Below are positions 1-9,665 of a DNA stretch of 64,000 nt, piece by piece. The stretch is from an uncultured Sunxiuqinia sp. (lineage in GTDB: Bacteria > Bacteroidota > Bacteroidia > Bacteroidales > Prolixibacteraceae). The DNA lies in the NCBI RefSeq assembly GCF_963678245.1, contig NZ_OY782772.1:186001-250000 (forward strand). The letters run 5' to 3'. Position 1 is the first letter of the stretch. The number at the start of each line of letters is the position of its first letter. The notes under the pieces are model-generated. The model saw only the letters and a list, made by a program, of their open reading frames with translations, made no database searches and was not told the DNA's origin. A program made the translations under genes and the position numbers.

Positions 1-30
1 TCTTTCGTTAATAGTCGTTGTTTCTTTCAT
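1..30 (-). CDS. Possible start of a CDS running off the left edge
   Basis: Read on the minus strand, an ATG at position 30 opens ten sense codons (MKETTTINER) before the window ends, preceded by an A-rich stretch that could hold a weak ribosome binding site. It lies 141 bp downstream of the membrane-protein gene on the same strand. Only ten codons are visible, so no family can be named and the call itself is tentative. Confidence 0.3.
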   Translation of the reverse strand, partial: MKETTTINER

Positions 31-171
31 CTTTTTGTGTTTTACATGTATAAATCTATTTGGAGTAAAACATCACTGCAATCAACTTATATCTATAAAT
101 TCTATACTTCATATTTTTGTCAACCTCTGATATTTCATGCATTTTATCACTCCATGTTATATGATTACTAG

Positions 172-1131
172 CTAACTTATCACTCCATGGCCCAAAATCG
201 GAATAACGCTGCCTTCAACCAAGATAAAATCATCGGTTATTCCGTGGGTTAAAAACTTCAGATTAACAATTTCTAAGGTTATTATCCAAATGAAAAGAAT
301 GATGCAACTTAAAATATATGGCACGATCACGGAGATGAATATTCCATTGTATCCAAAGTTGTTGTAGTAGGATGCCAAGTCGATTGCCCAAAGGCTAATT
401 GGAATTAAGAAAAGTACAATATTAAGTATAATGACTTTTTTGTCATCGATTCTTCTACGGGCAATTTGCATTAATAATGAATTTATTGGATTCAATAACA
501 GAACGGAGTAACTGATAGTATAAGTTAGAACGAGAACAGAAAACAAAATGTCTGGCATGTGCAAAACTGTTAATAATCTAACATGCTTTAATAAACTGCC
601 TATCATTAACAAGAATAAAGTTGCTGCCAGAAACAGGGAAATAATCTGAGGTATTTCGCTGTTTTTGTTTTTACATAAGCTATATAGTAAGATACTTACC
701 CCAAGTAAAATATATACGCCACCAAAATAATTTTGAACAGATGAAGCCCTGAAGACATAAATTGTACCTGCTAGAATAACAACTAGCGAAAGAAATACTG
801 AAAATATATTATAGCAACATTCAGATATCTTAAAAATAATAATAACAAGCGCAATAGAAAAAAAAACAAATTCTTTGATATTATTCAAGATTTGTATCGG
901 AATTCCCAGAAATTTGGAAACACTTATATTAAGGAAATTACAAGCAATAGAAAAACCGATAGTGAATAATATAAACAATCCGATTAGTATAGAAAGCTTT
1001 GTCGAAAAAACAGTACTTTCTTGTTTTTTCTGTTGAATAAGAAGCACCAGAGAATAGTTGTTTTTATTGCCTGACATTCTGAAGATGCTTCTGAAAAAAT
1101 CAACTTTTTTGTATATAACTTTCATGATCAA
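172..1131 (-). CDS. Polytopic inner-membrane protein of unknown function
   Basis: This 319-residue protein has about eight hydrophobic segments, near residues 46-64, 87-101, 108-126, 137-152, 162-181, 191-213, 232-255 and 264-290. They are joined by short Lys/Arg-containing loops, including RRRIDDKK between segments 6 and 7. The N-terminal 40 residues are basic and probably cytoplasmic. No catalytic or transport motif is recognisable, so I assign no function. The start may be the first ATG or the one two codons later. It is a single gene with no tight partner: the next gene on this strand ends over 750 bp away. The region is A+T-rich. Confidence 0.6.
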   Translation of the reverse strand: MIMKVIYKKVDFFRSIFRMSGNKNNYSLVLLIQQKKQESTVFSTKLSILIGLFILFTIGFSIACNFLNISVSKFLGIPIQILNNIKEFVFFSIALVIIIFKISECCYNIFSVFLSLVVILAGTIYVFRASSVQNYFGGVYILLGVSILLYSLCKNKNSEIPQIISLFLAATLFLLMIGSLLKHVRLLTVLHMPDILFSVLVLTYTISYSVLLLNPINSLLMQIARRRIDDKKVIILNIVLFLIPISLWAIDLASYYNNFGYNGIFISVIVPYILSCIILFIWIITLEIVNLKFLTHGITDDFILVEGSVIPILGHGVIS

Positions 1132-1886
1132 ACTATTAAATTTTTAATAGGAACCAGTGAATGTTGTACTTTTTTGTATTCGTGTAATTATATTGTTTTA
1201 CCCTTATAATATTAGGCTACTGCTTGTCAGTTATTTATTATATGTCAGGTTGTTTGTAAAAGCGTATTTGAATATTATCAGCCTCTTATGTTTTTGTTTT
1301 ACGAATTACCGCAAATGTCCAAGTATATTTGTATTTAATAGTTTGTTTTATTTTATATTAAAAATCAAAATATTACTTTAAATTACGAAGAACTGCACTG
1401 CAGGTATTTAACAAGCTTTATAAATTCATCAGAGATTTACCCAACTTTTGAATTTGAAGAATTAGAAGATGTGGGATTATTTCTGAAATAAAAAGTACCT
1501 TTTACTAATATAGTTTCCAGAGTAAGACAGTTCAACGATAAATAAATCAATTTCAAACATTAAGTATGTTTTACAAAATAGATTAACCCGCGCTTAATGT
1601 GGTATAAATATACTAACACTCTTGTTTGTTAGTCAAGTTTTTAAGGCTTTGTATTTTGTGAACAAGAAAAAATAAATCTAAAATACTCTTTATTTATTTT
1701 AAACGGACTGATTTGAAAAATAACAATCTGAATGTCCGCAATCAATCATAATCAAGGCGTCTCCTTGAGCCTGTTTCAAAGCATTCCTTTCAAACAACTG
1801 ATTGTCAGACACGAATGATGCTGAAGCAAATTCAGCATGACGTGCCAATATTAAATATGCCATAAAACGGATATTCATAATAATAA
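1132..1886. other. Intergenic region without a convincing gene
   Basis: About 750 bp of very A+T-rich sequence. A 74-codon plus-strand frame at 1157-1381 is almost entirely hydrophobic and aromatic residues encoded by T-rich DNA, has no ribosome binding site and is probably not a gene. The only structure I recognise is the small hairpin repeat at 1760-1845, listed separately. Confidence 0.5.
1760..1845. repeat. REP-like interspersed hairpin element
   Basis: The stretch contains a perfect hairpin at 1818-1838 (stem atgctgaa, 5-nt loop, stem ttcagcat) and a second, weaker Ttga/Tcaa hairpin near 1765-1779. Read on the minus strand it gives a short open frame containing RHAEFASAS. Such frames are familiar by-products of an interspersed repeat around 'cgtcatgctgaa...ttcagcat' in Bacteroidota and other bacteria. 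I therefore read it as a REP-like element, not as a small gene. Only one copy is visible in this window. Confidence 0.4.
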
Positions 1887-3719
1887 CTAAAGGGAAAGAA
1901 TATATGCTGTCAGGCTTTCTTTTTCCTGTAAATCCATTTTTTTCCTAATACTGTAACGAATATTTTCAACAGTCCTGATACTTCTATTTGTTATGTTTGC
2001 GATGTCTTTTGTAGAAAGGTTTAACCGCAATAAAGCGCACATTCTTAATTCGCTGGGAGTCAGGTTTTTATGCCGAAATGTTAGCTCTTTCATAAAATTA
2101 TATTGCAACTCATTAAAGCGGGAATAGAAATCGTCCCAATAACTTTCATTTGATTTTTTATCAATATCTCTAAAAATAGGTGCAAAATCTTTTATCTTCA
2201 CTTCTTCCTTATTATTAAAGACAATAGAAATTTGTTGTTTGATGTTTCTAAATAGTTCTCTGTTGTGCGAAAGAATTAGTAGTTTGGATGTCAATTCTTT
2301 TCTCTGCATCATAACTGTATTTTCTGCATTTTCTTTATCCTTGATAATTAATCGGTTTATCTTTCTTAGCAGAATATTTTGTTTTCGATGCTGTCTCACT
2401 TGATAAGCTATAAAAAAAATCACTAGCAAGGATGCAAGTAAAATAATTCGCAATATTGCTTTGTTTTTAACCAGTAGCTTTTCTTTTGTTCTTATTTCTT
2501 CATCTTTAAGCTTTGACTGATAATCGTTTTCTATGAAAAGAATTTTTTCCTGAAGCAAATTATTCTGATTTGATATATAGATGGAATCAGATTTTTCGTG
2601 TAATTCCGTGGCAATTTCATATTCTCCTTTTTTGCTGTAAGCATATGATAGGGCATTGTAAAAATCGTGTATCACTGATAGCTGGGTGCTTTGGACAAGT
2701 ACATTTTCATAACTCTTAAGTTCGCTGATAATTGAATCATTGTTATTTTGTTGATTAGAATATAATTGAATACTTGTAAGGTTAAATTGATTGGTGGTTA
2801 TACCAAATTCGTGCCTTAACTCTTTTGCCAGCGATAAAGACTTCTTGAAAAATATGATAGCGTTCTCCACCGAATCCATCTTACTATAGGTAAGTGCCAT
2901 ATTGTGGAATGTAATCATTTTGTTATATGAGTTTAACTCCGTAGTATTTTTTAAGGAGAGATTTAAGTAATGGAGTGACGAGTCTGGTTGCTCTAAATCC
3001 ATATATATACCTCCAAGCCGTGCATAAATAATCCTATAGGACTGTTTTAACTCATGCTTTTTTGCTACTGTCATAGCTTGAGATGCATAGTCTTTTGCTA
3101 ATTCAAAATTGCCAATATCCTTCATAATACCAGCAATATTAATATATGCCCCGGCAACACCAAAGTAATCGGAAACATTTTTAGAGTATTCAATACTCGC
3201 TAAATATTTATTAATCGCCTCTGCTTTTTGTCCCCTGTAGGATAACAGTGTTGCCATGTCGTAATTTACAGAGGCCATTGATTTTCTGTTGTTCAACTTC
3301 GTGAATATCTCTAAAGAACGGTCATAGTAATACATAGCAGAATCAACCTGTTCGAGCAGCATAAAGAGTAGCCCAGTTTCGTAGTAAAAAACAGCATCGT
3401 CTTTTGCTTTTAGCCTGTAATCATTTCCTTTATTGATATAATAGCGAACGGAGTCAATATCCCGGGTTCTTCGGTAAGCCCTAGCAAGGTTCATTTGTAT
3501 CTTAAATATTAGTTCCCTGCCTATTTCTCCTTCTCTGGCAACAGAATCACATGATAACAGAAGGGAAATTGCCTGACGAGGATTTTTTCTCACAATTTCC
3601 TCAACTTTTGTCAAACAATCTTGTATACTTTCATCTTTCGGATTGATATCATTTTTTATACATCCCACCAACACAATTAAAATAATTCCCCCCAATATAC
3701 ATGTCCGAGTGCTCAACAT
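1887..3719 (-). CDS. TPR-repeat membrane regulator with LuxR-type C-terminal HTH
   Basis: The 610-residue protein begins with a lipoprotein-type signal (hydrophobic core then LVGC, Cys20). Tetratricopeptide repeats follow from about residue 40 to 380. A Lys/Glu-rich linker, a single membrane span at roughly 420-440 (IILLASLLVIFFIAYQV), and a basic coiled segment come next. The C-terminal 65 residues are a GerE/LuxR-like winged helix with LTPSELRMCALL and STKDIANITNRSIRTVE. This architecture, periplasmic TPR sensor plus cytoplasmic HTH, is common in Bacteroidota as a one-component regulator. The lipobox and the transmembrane span are both present, so the true N-terminal processing is uncertain. 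It is transcribed away from the DUF4402 gene and may or may not control it. Confidence 0.75.
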   Translation of the reverse strand: MLSTRTCILGGIILIVLVGCIKNDINPKDESIQDCLTKVEEIVRKNPRQAISLLLSCDSVAREGEIGRELIFKIQMNLARAYRRTRDIDSVRYYINKGNDYRLKAKDDAVFYYETGLLFMLLEQVDSAMYYYDRSLEIFTKLNNRKSMASVNYDMATLLSYRGQKAEAINKYLASIEYSKNVSDYFGVAGAYINIAGIMKDIGNFELAKDYASQAMTVAKKHELKQSYRIIYARLGGIYMDLEQPDSSLHYLNLSLKNTTELNSYNKMITFHNMALTYSKMDSVENAIIFFKKSLSLAKELRHEFGITTNQFNLTSIQLYSNQQNNNDSIISELKSYENVLVQSTQLSVIHDFYNALSYAYSKKGEYEIATELHEKSDSIYISNQNNLLQEKILFIENDYQSKLKDEEIRTKEKLLVKNKAILRIILLASLLVIFFIAYQVRQHRKQNILLRKINRLIIKDKENAENTVMMQRKELTSKLLILSHNRELFRNIKQQISIVFNNKEEVKIKDFAPIFRDIDKKSNESYWDDFYSRFNELQYNFMKELTFRHKNLTPSELRMCALLRLNLSTKDIANITNRSIRTVENIRYSIRKKMDLQEKESLTAYILSL

Positions 3720-3860
3720 ATTTTTAGTTGTTAATTCAATATAAAGATGAACTGTATTAAATATAACATGCTCATAAACAAAAAGTTTAACATGTTATAA
3801 AACGCCTGAGTACTACAATAGCTTTTTGTTGTCTACTTTTGTATTTCGTTATTTGAGCGG

Positions 3861-3890
3861 CAAATATAAAAATATTGTTTTGACACCAAA
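3861..3890 (-). promoter_or_regulatory. Candidate Bacteroidota promoter for the TPR/HTH regulator
   Basis: On the minus strand a TATATTTG box (3861-3868) matches the TAnnTTTG -7 consensus. A TTTG (3887-3890) lies 18 nt upstream, close to the usual 19-21 nt spacing. Transcription would start near 3854, giving a 5' leader of about 135 nt. This is a match by eye only. Confidence 0.4.
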
Positions 3891-4083
3891 CTAGGTAATT
3901 ACCAAAAAACAAGAGGACAAATTTTAATTTTAATTCTTCAAATTACACACGGATAATAAAGCAATTCGATATTAGAAATGGGATGAAAGATTAAAAAGAA
4001 AAAAGCTCCCTTTATGTCATACTATAACTACATCAGAGAAACAACTTATTCGTTATCAGGGCTTATTCTAAAAACATATTACA

Positions 4084-4281
4084 AAGTTGTCAAAAGTTAA
4101 CCTATAGTATGAAACGAGCATGTAAAGGCTTTCGCACACAGGAGAATAATTATAAGCGAGTTCCATCGAATACCGTTGAAAATTTTAAATTATAACGAGA
4201 TGAAAATATGTTCGTTTTATAATCTTTCTGACTCTCCCTCTTCTTCCTCTCTACGCTTATAGCTGGACGATTGTGACGTAT
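4084..4281 (+). repeat. Shared intergenic element, copy A
   Basis: Two blocks here recur in the same order at 14758-14855. The first starts aagttgtcaaaagtt (4084-4114). The second runs ttcgttttataatctttctg into gacgattgtga (4201-4281). In copy A the blocks are separated by about 85 extra bases. Both copies lie several hundred bases upstream of a secreted-protein gene and contain no reading frame. Function is unknown; a regulatory role is inference. Confidence 0.6.
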
Positions 4282-4587
4282 TCAAAGTCATGAGGTTGAG
4301 TCAGTTTAAAGAAAACGTTACAATTCATAACGATATTAATCATCAATAATATATTTTTTTTTAGTGTTGCGTTACAATCATAATAATTGCTGATAAATAA
4401 CTTAATTTTTAGCTGGGTAGTGCTGTTGGATTATACTACTCGCATTTATTGATTTATTTACCACATCTCATACATTTATTCGTATACGGGTTTCGGCTTT
4501 TAAAAACACGAAAAAGTCTTTTCCTCTCAGATATTTATTTTGGTCAGATTTTACCCCCCAAAGCATTTCCTTTGTCAGTTTATTAGC

Positions 4588-4648
4588 TTTTGAGTAGTTT
4601 TTAAGTAGTTGGTAATTTGCCCGAAATAGTTGCTTTGCATTAAGTTTG
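4588..4648 (+). promoter_or_regulatory. Promoter with upstream TTTTGAGTA motif for DUF4402 gene
   Basis: TAAGTTTG at 4641-4648 matches the Bacteroidota -7 consensus TAnnTTTG. TTTG at 4616-4619 is 21 nt upstream, the expected -33 spacing. A TTTTGAGTAGTTTT motif at 4588-4601 sits just upstream of the -33 box, where an activator could bind. The same TTTGAGTA core occurs in two other intergenic regions of this cluster. The start would lie near 4655, about 43 nt before the ATG. Confidence 0.6.
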
Positions 4649-4697
4649 TCGCCAGAAAAATCAATTAAATAATATTTTTAATTAAAAATGCAAAATC

Positions 4698-5222
4698 ATG
4701 AAAAATCTCGTATTTTTATTTTTTAATCTTTTGATTATTATAGTTGCAACACAAAGAGTAAGTGCTCAAAACCCGGAAGCAACAGCTAATGCTACAGCCA
4801 GTGCAAATATTATTAAGGTGATTAGCATTACAAATGATCAAAATTTGCTTTTTGGTAATATAATTGCGAGTGCTGCTGGAGGAACCATTACAGTTTCATC
4901 TGATGGTACATCTTCTGCTACTTATTCTGGAATTACGGCACCTACAGGAAATGAAGGGAGTCGTCAGGCAGCTATTTTTACAGTTGAAGGAGAGCTGAGT
5001 GCAACCTATTCTATTACCTTGCCAAGCGACAATGTTATTGAGTTAACCATGACAGGTGGGGATCCAATGGAACTTGTTGGCTTTTCTCATAATGCTAGTG
5101 GAACTTTATCAAATGACACAGGAAAAGAAATTTTTAATGTTGGTGCAACACTGAATGTGAATGCTAATCAGGCTACGGGAACATATACAGGATCATTTCC
5201 TGTTACAGTTGCATACAATTAG
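4698..5222 (+). CDS. DUF4402 secreted protein, candidate pilus-like subunit
   Basis: A 174-residue protein with a clear signal peptide (residues 1-24, ending VSAQ). The mature part is a DUF4402 beta-sandwich: LLFGNIIAS near the start, GGTITVSSDG, an internal FTVEGELSATYSITLPS, then VGATLNVN and the terminal strand GTYTGSFPVTVAYN. DUF4402 proteins are often encoded beside PapD-like chaperones, as here, and a role as an assembled surface subunit is inferred from that and from the C-terminal strand. It is followed immediately by a strong terminator, so it is probably monocistronic and highly expressed. Two more DUF4402 genes lie in this cluster. Confidence 0.75.
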   Translation: MKNLVFLFFNLLIIIVATQRVSAQNPEATANATASANIIKVISITNDQNLLFGNIIASAAGGTITVSSDGTSSATYSGITAPTGNEGSRQAAIFTVEGELSATYSITLPSDNVIELTMTGGDPMELVGFSHNASGTLSNDTGKEIFNVGATLNVNANQATGTYTGSFPVTVAYN

Positions 5223-5230
5223 GATGTTAT

Positions 5231-5275
5231 TACCACCAAAAAACATCATGCATGTTTTTTGGTGGTATTAATTTG
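5231..5275 (+). terminator. Rho-independent terminator after the first DUF4402 gene
   Basis: A perfect 15-bp inverted repeat pairs 5231-5245 (taccaccaaaaaaca) with 5253-5267 around a 7-nt loop, followed by a T-rich stretch. It starts 8 bases after the stop codon of the upstream gene. It overlaps the extreme 5' end of the longest reading frame of the next gene, which argues for the later start at 5292. Confidence 0.8.
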
Positions 5276-5291
5276 TTTTAATAAACAATGT

Positions 5292-5801
5292 ATGTATCGT
5301 TATTTTAGCTTTATCCTTTTTTTATTTCTCCTTCTATCGGGAAAAGTACAAGCACAAAAAAGTGTTTCAGCACAAATCTTTGCTGAAGTGATTCAGGGAG
5401 TGGCAGCAACCGAAAATCAGCCTCTTAACTTTGGGCGTTTTATTACTGGTACAGCTGGTGGTTCTATTACTATTTCTCCAGATGGACAGCGTCTTACGAG
5501 AGGGGAAATAATTGCTGAGGAAGGGAACTATACTTCAGGACAATTTCTTATGGAAGGAGACGCTGGTTCTACCTTTTCGATTAAACTGCCCAATGAAAAG
5601 GCAGTTTTAACGCACCAGGAAAGTGGAAAAACAATGTATGTAAGCGAATGGATTTCAAATCTTCCCTTGAGCAATGTTGCTGCGCTTAATGAAGGTTTAT
5701 GCCTAATAAAAATTGGAGCCACTCTAAATGTTGGTACAGTCTATGAAAATCCTGTTGGAGTTTATACCGGCTCGTTTGAAATAACGTTTTCTTATAATTG
5801 A
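5292..5801 (+). CDS. DUF4402 secreted protein, second subunit
   Basis: With the ATG at 5292 the protein is 169 residues and opens with a normal signal peptide (MYRYFSFILFLFLLLSGKVQAQ). An upstream in-frame start at 5259 would fall inside the preceding terminator hairpin and add an odd Cys-containing N-terminus, so I prefer 5292. The mature part has the DUF4402 hallmarks LNFGRFITGTAGGSITISPDG, IKIGATLNVGTV and the final strand GSFEITFSYN. It is about one third identical by eye to the other two family members in the window. It probably depends on residual read-through or its own weak promoter. Confidence 0.75.
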   Translation: MYRYFSFILFLFLLLSGKVQAQKSVSAQIFAEVIQGVAATENQPLNFGRFITGTAGGSITISPDGQRLTRGEIIAEEGNYTSGQFLMEGDAGSTFSIKLPNEKAVLTHQESGKTMYVSEWISNLPLSNVAALNEGLCLIKIGATLNVGTVYENPVGVYTGSFEITFSYN

Positions 5802-5940
5802 TACGGTTAACCTGAACTGATAATATTAAAAAATGAAGTTGTAAAGTAGAGGATAGAATAATCAACTTCTGGAAAAATCAAACCGAAGGAGCAATGTCTT
5901 TTACAATTTTGAAAGATTTTTGTGTTATGAGCTATAGAAA

Positions 5941-8900
5941 TCAATGAACTAACGGAACCTTTGCAACCATTCTTCCCCCCTGGCCTGTTATTTGCACAAT
6001 CACAATCGTATTTACTGAAGAAACCTCTACGCTGGAAATCTGTTTTCCAAATAAAGTTTTTGTCATAAGTTTTTGCCCTGTAAGGTTAAATATATCACAT
6101 TTGTATTTGCCTTCAATAAGCCGTAAATCCGCAATTAAATAGTTTCGTTTTGAATAAAGAAGAATAGGAAGTTGTTCAATTGGATCAGCAAAATTACCGG
6201 AGATAAACTGTACTATAAAACGATTTGCGTTGTCTTTACCATCAGCATAGAAAGAATATGTTGTATTCTTCTTTAAATCATACCATTCGCCAGTTACTCT
6301 ATCGTATAAATTAAGAACATCAAATGCATTAGAATTAAAGGTTACAGAAAGATTATAATTTCCACTTTCTCCGGCTTTAAAACAGATAGGAAGAACCGGA
6401 TAATGCTCTTTTTCTCCAAGCAAGCGAATTGAATAGAAGTTTTCTTCATCCCGTAAATATAAACTAGGAGAAGAAGGTAGAAAACTAAACTTTTTTGAAG
6501 TACCAATTAACGACTCATTATGCCCAAATTCCAGAGAAACTTCATCTTTGCCGTAACCTTCCAACGATTCGATGCTAATAATAATTTTATTTTGATCGCT
6601 ACTTGCATTTTTCAACCAATTACCAGCACCTGCATGAACCCTGACAGAATTATCCATTGAAAGTTCCCCGGGCTGGCCCGCTTTTACAAAAAATCCCTGT
6701 GAGGGAGCTATATAACGGGAAACCCCCAGTGTCCCATAATCTGAATTTGATGCAGAATTATATACCCCGTAATTCATGTTTGTAGCACTCCAAATCCAGA
6801 TATCGTAACCTCCACCGTTATCAACCAAGGCGCTCCTTTCCCATGCTGAAGATTTCCAATCAACAGAAGAAGAATAAGGGTTTCCAACAAGATTAAAACC
6901 AAATTCGTTACCAATGCCCGCCGTTTTATCTAAATGGATAGAAATTGGCCCGTTATTAAGATCTCCCTGAAATGTTTTTGTTGGGTGCGTGTCTTTATAA
7001 GAAATGAGATAGCCCCGGCCGGATAAAAAATTATTACTCCCGTTGCAGGTTAACCACGTTGGAGGTTGATCGTTATTCAATAAATATACCCATGACGTAT
7101 CCGGCTCATACCATGCATAAAAATCATATCGGGTATTGTCTCCATAAGCATCGCTCCCACCTGTGGGGGTAAAATCGCCTGATATCTCCTGGTTTTCCAC
7201 AGGCGAAGAAATCATTTGCCATGCCTGGGGTTCTCCTGAAATATACCGTTGAAAAGTAGCAGCAACGGAATTGTTAAACTGGATAAGCGAACCGGTACCA
7301 TTGGCATTTGACTCCACAATCAAACCAGCTTCCGCTGCCTCGTTAAGAATAGCCCCATCAACAGTAAGATTTGCTGTTGAACTTATAGTTAATAATGCGC
7401 TTGTTTTTATTTCAAGTTCATAAATCTCATTTCCCTGCGATGAAATTATCGGGTTATTGGATGTTACGGGTATCAGAACATGTGAATCAGTTTGGGGAAG
7501 CTTATTCTTTTCCCAGTTTTCTGGCTTTTCCCAGTCGGAATCAATTGTGCCTGTCCATCGCCACAGATTTGCAGGTTCTGTTTGAAAGAATAATCTTGTG
7601 GTATTACTGCTTATGGTTTTATTATTAATGTTTTTAATGTTGTTTACCACCAGATAATACTTAGTACCTTGTACAATATCGAAACCCAGGCTTAAGGTTA
7701 CCTCGTTATTATTTTCCCCTCCGAGTGTTGGGTTTGATGGATAATCAATAACATTTCCGGCTTCATTTTCAATGCGATAATTGTTTTCGTTTTGAGATGA
7801 GACAGGGTCCAATGCCCCATTAAAAACAGCGGTTATTGAATTGCCGGAGTTAATAAGAATAGAAAGTATAAACGGTTGGTCTATATTAATGTTCCCATCT
7901 CCACTAATAGAGCCATCTACTTCAAGTGTATTCCCGGAGGATACAGTCAGACTTCCGTTTCCGGCCACTTCCAAATCATTTGAAATTACGAGATTTTGAG
8001 TTGATTGAACATCCGCATTTTCCTCAACGATTACATTGTGAAAGGTATTGCCGGGGCGCCAATCATATGTGCTAATTACCTGGCTTCCATCTCCTGCAAA
8101 AATAAATGTACTTGTTTCAGCATTAAAATTACCTTCATTTTCAAAGCTACTCCCGCTAAAAACAATTGTACTTGCCCCTGCATTAATAGTACCACTGCTA
8201 TTTTCCGTTCTCACATTCCCTTCAAAATAGATATTCCCTCTAACGGCATTTATATAGCCGGAGGATTCTAAAGTTGTATTTCCCTCAACCTTAATTGTGC
8301 CTTCACAGGTAATATTTACGGCAGAACTGCCAACTGTTAAATCTCCTTTAAACAGAAGCGTGCCGTTGTGTGTTTCAATAACTGCGGTTCCGCCGGGAGT
8401 AACTGATTTATAAAAAGTAACATAGGAATTTCCTCCATAAAAGTAACCCGAAGATTTAATATTGCAGGGAGTGATAAAGTCCACCGTTCCACCGGAAAAT
8501 TCAGGTGGGGTGGAAACTTGTTCAGGGCAATCTAAAGATTGATTGTCAGAAGAAGAAGGTGCCATATAGAAGTGCCCACCACCACTAATGGTTACTTTAT
8601 GATCATTATCTGAAGCGCTTCCATCAAAGACAAAGTTTCCTACGCCTCCGTTAATGGTTCCACTAATTGAAGTTTCGCCATAAATATTAATATTTCCCTC
8701 GGTTACATTAAAAAACTTCCCTGATGGTAAAATAAAGCCATTTCCCAGGTTTAAGGTTCCGCTTTCCAGTGTCAATTCGCCGTTTACCTGAAGCTCACTA
8801 TTTGGTGAATTAAATGCTCCCGAGTTGATAATTCGAATAGAGGTATTGCCATAGGCCATATTTATATCCTGCGACTTGCTTCCATTACCGTTAAATTGAA

Positions 8901-9252
8901 GGGTGCCATTATCAAGAATTAACTCACCGTAGCCTTGAATATCAAGGCTTCTGTTTACGGTAAGCGTTGCACCGTTGGTAACAGTTAATTCTCCGCCATT
9001 CCAATCACTTATTGTAATACTTGAAACAGAAACATCAGTTTCAAGTTCGGGGTATATACCCGAAGGAGTATACCCGATCACAACTGTGGAGTTGTCAGGA
9101 GGGATGCTTTGACGATTCCAATTATTGGCTGCATTCCAGTTATTATTTAAATTTCCTGTCCACCTCCATGTTTGTCCGCTAACATCTTCAATGTTTAGAA
9201 TTAAAACAATGAATATTGAAAAAAAATATATGTAAGATAATCGTACAAACAT
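5941..9252 (-). CDS. Large repetitive surface protein with T9SS-type C-terminal domain
   Basis: A 1,103-residue secreted protein. After a signal peptide (1-26, ending VSGQ) comes WRWTGNLNNNWNAANNWN, a motif typical of Bacteroidota adhesins. It is followed by a long Gly/Asn/Thr-rich beta-helix-like stretch to about residue 450. A Big/SbsA-like Ig domain spans about 460-560, then a second WRWTGTIDSDWEKPENW module. The C-terminal 80 residues resemble the T9SS sorting domain fold (YKCDIFNLTGQKLMTKTL, then alternating hydrophobic strands), though the end is degenerate. It should be exported across the outer membrane and anchored or released. It lies on the opposite strand within the chaperone-usher cluster, converging on the second DUF4402 gene, and has no visible operon partner. 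Confidence 0.7.
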   Translation of the reverse strand: MFVRLSYIYFFSIFIVLILNIEDVSGQTWRWTGNLNNNWNAANNWNRQSIPPDNSTVVIGYTPSGIYPELETDVSVSSITISDWNGGELTVTNGATLTVNRSLDIQGYGELILDNGTLQFNGNGSKSQDINMAYGNTSIRIINSGAFNSPNSELQVNGELTLESGTLNLGNGFILPSGKFFNVTEGNINIYGETSISGTINGGVGNFVFDGSASDNDHKVTISGGGHFYMAPSSSDNQSLDCPEQVSTPPEFSGGTVDFITPCNIKSSGYFYGGNSYVTFYKSVTPGGTAVIETHNGTLLFKGDLTVGSSAVNITCEGTIKVEGNTTLESSGYINAVRGNIYFEGNVRTENSSGTINAGASTIVFSGSSFENEGNFNAETSTFIFAGDGSQVISTYDWRPGNTFHNVIVEENADVQSTQNLVISNDLEVAGNGSLTVSSGNTLEVDGSISGDGNINIDQPFILSILINSGNSITAVFNGALDPVSSQNENNYRIENEAGNVIDYPSNPTLGGENNNEVTLSLGFDIVQGTKYYLVVNNIKNINNKTISSNTTRLFFQTEPANLWRWTGTIDSDWEKPENWEKNKLPQTDSHVLIPVTSNNPIISSQGNEIYELEIKTSALLTISSTANLTVDGAILNEAAEAGLIVESNANGTGSLIQFNNSVAATFQRYISGEPQAWQMISSPVENQEISGDFTPTGGSDAYGDNTRYDFYAWYEPDTSWVYLLNNDQPPTWLTCNGSNNFLSGRGYLISYKDTHPTKTFQGDLNNGPISIHLDKTAGIGNEFGFNLVGNPYSSSVDWKSSAWERSALVDNGGGYDIWIWSATNMNYGVYNSASNSDYGTLGVSRYIAPSQGFFVKAGQPGELSMDNSVRVHAGAGNWLKNASSDQNKIIISIESLEGYGKDEVSLEFGHNESLIGTSKKFSFLPSSPSLYLRDEENFYSIRLLGEKEHYPVLPICFKAGESGNYNLSVTFNSNAFDVLNLYDRVTGEWYDLKKNTTYSFYADGKDNANRFIVQFISGNFADPIEQLPILLYSKRNYLIADLRLIEGKYKCDIFNLTGQKLMTKTLFGKQISSVEVSSVNTIVIVQITGQGGRMVAKVPLVH

Positions 9253-9665
9253 GTGACTATTTAAGTAACCTTTCTTCCGTCTTTTGATTACAATAATCGA
9301 GAAGTGTAAAAAGAAAGACGCTGTTTTTTCTTGACTTTTGAGTTTTATCTTTTAAAGATTATGTTGTGCAATTAAATATTTACACTAAGTACTAAAAAGG
9401 GGAAGCATATCTGTGCTTTATGCTGTGCCTTTGTTTTTATTTGGCGTTTATAATGAGGCATATGTGCTCTGTTTTAAATGGTTGTGCATGTGTGACAAAC
9501 ATAATCTAAAACGACCTTTTTACACAATTCTGGCACTACTCAAAAAATACTTAAGAGGTAAAACTTCAAAAAATGAACGTTAAAAAAAATTACCTTAGTC
9601 TTTAAAGAAAATTATTTATAAAGTGTGGTTTCTAAGTATTCGGAAAAATAAGTTACGCATACAAT
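9253..9665. other. Divergent regulatory region between surface protein and chaperone operon
   Basis: 413 bp between two divergent genes without a reading frame of interest. On the minus strand 9535-9548 reads ATTTTTTGAGTAGT, matching the TTTGAGTA motif found upstream of the first DUF4402 gene and the LytTR gene. I could not place a confident -7/-33 pair for either direction. Confidence 0.4.

Larger units (their letters stand above)
3720..4697. other. Long divergent intergenic region with shared element
   Basis: This 978-bp region separates the TPR/HTH regulator from the first DUF4402 gene, with no credible reading frame. It holds a candidate minus-strand promoter, a sequence element that recurs at 14758-14855 (listed separately), a TTTTGAGTA motif at 4588-4601 and a plus-strand promoter at 4616-4648. 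The length suggests substantial regulation of the downstream secreted protein. Confidence 0.6.

Noticed and set aside
1157-1381. 74-codon hydrophobic frame
   Set aside because: Extremely T-rich, no ribosome binding site and no family resemblance; likely chance.
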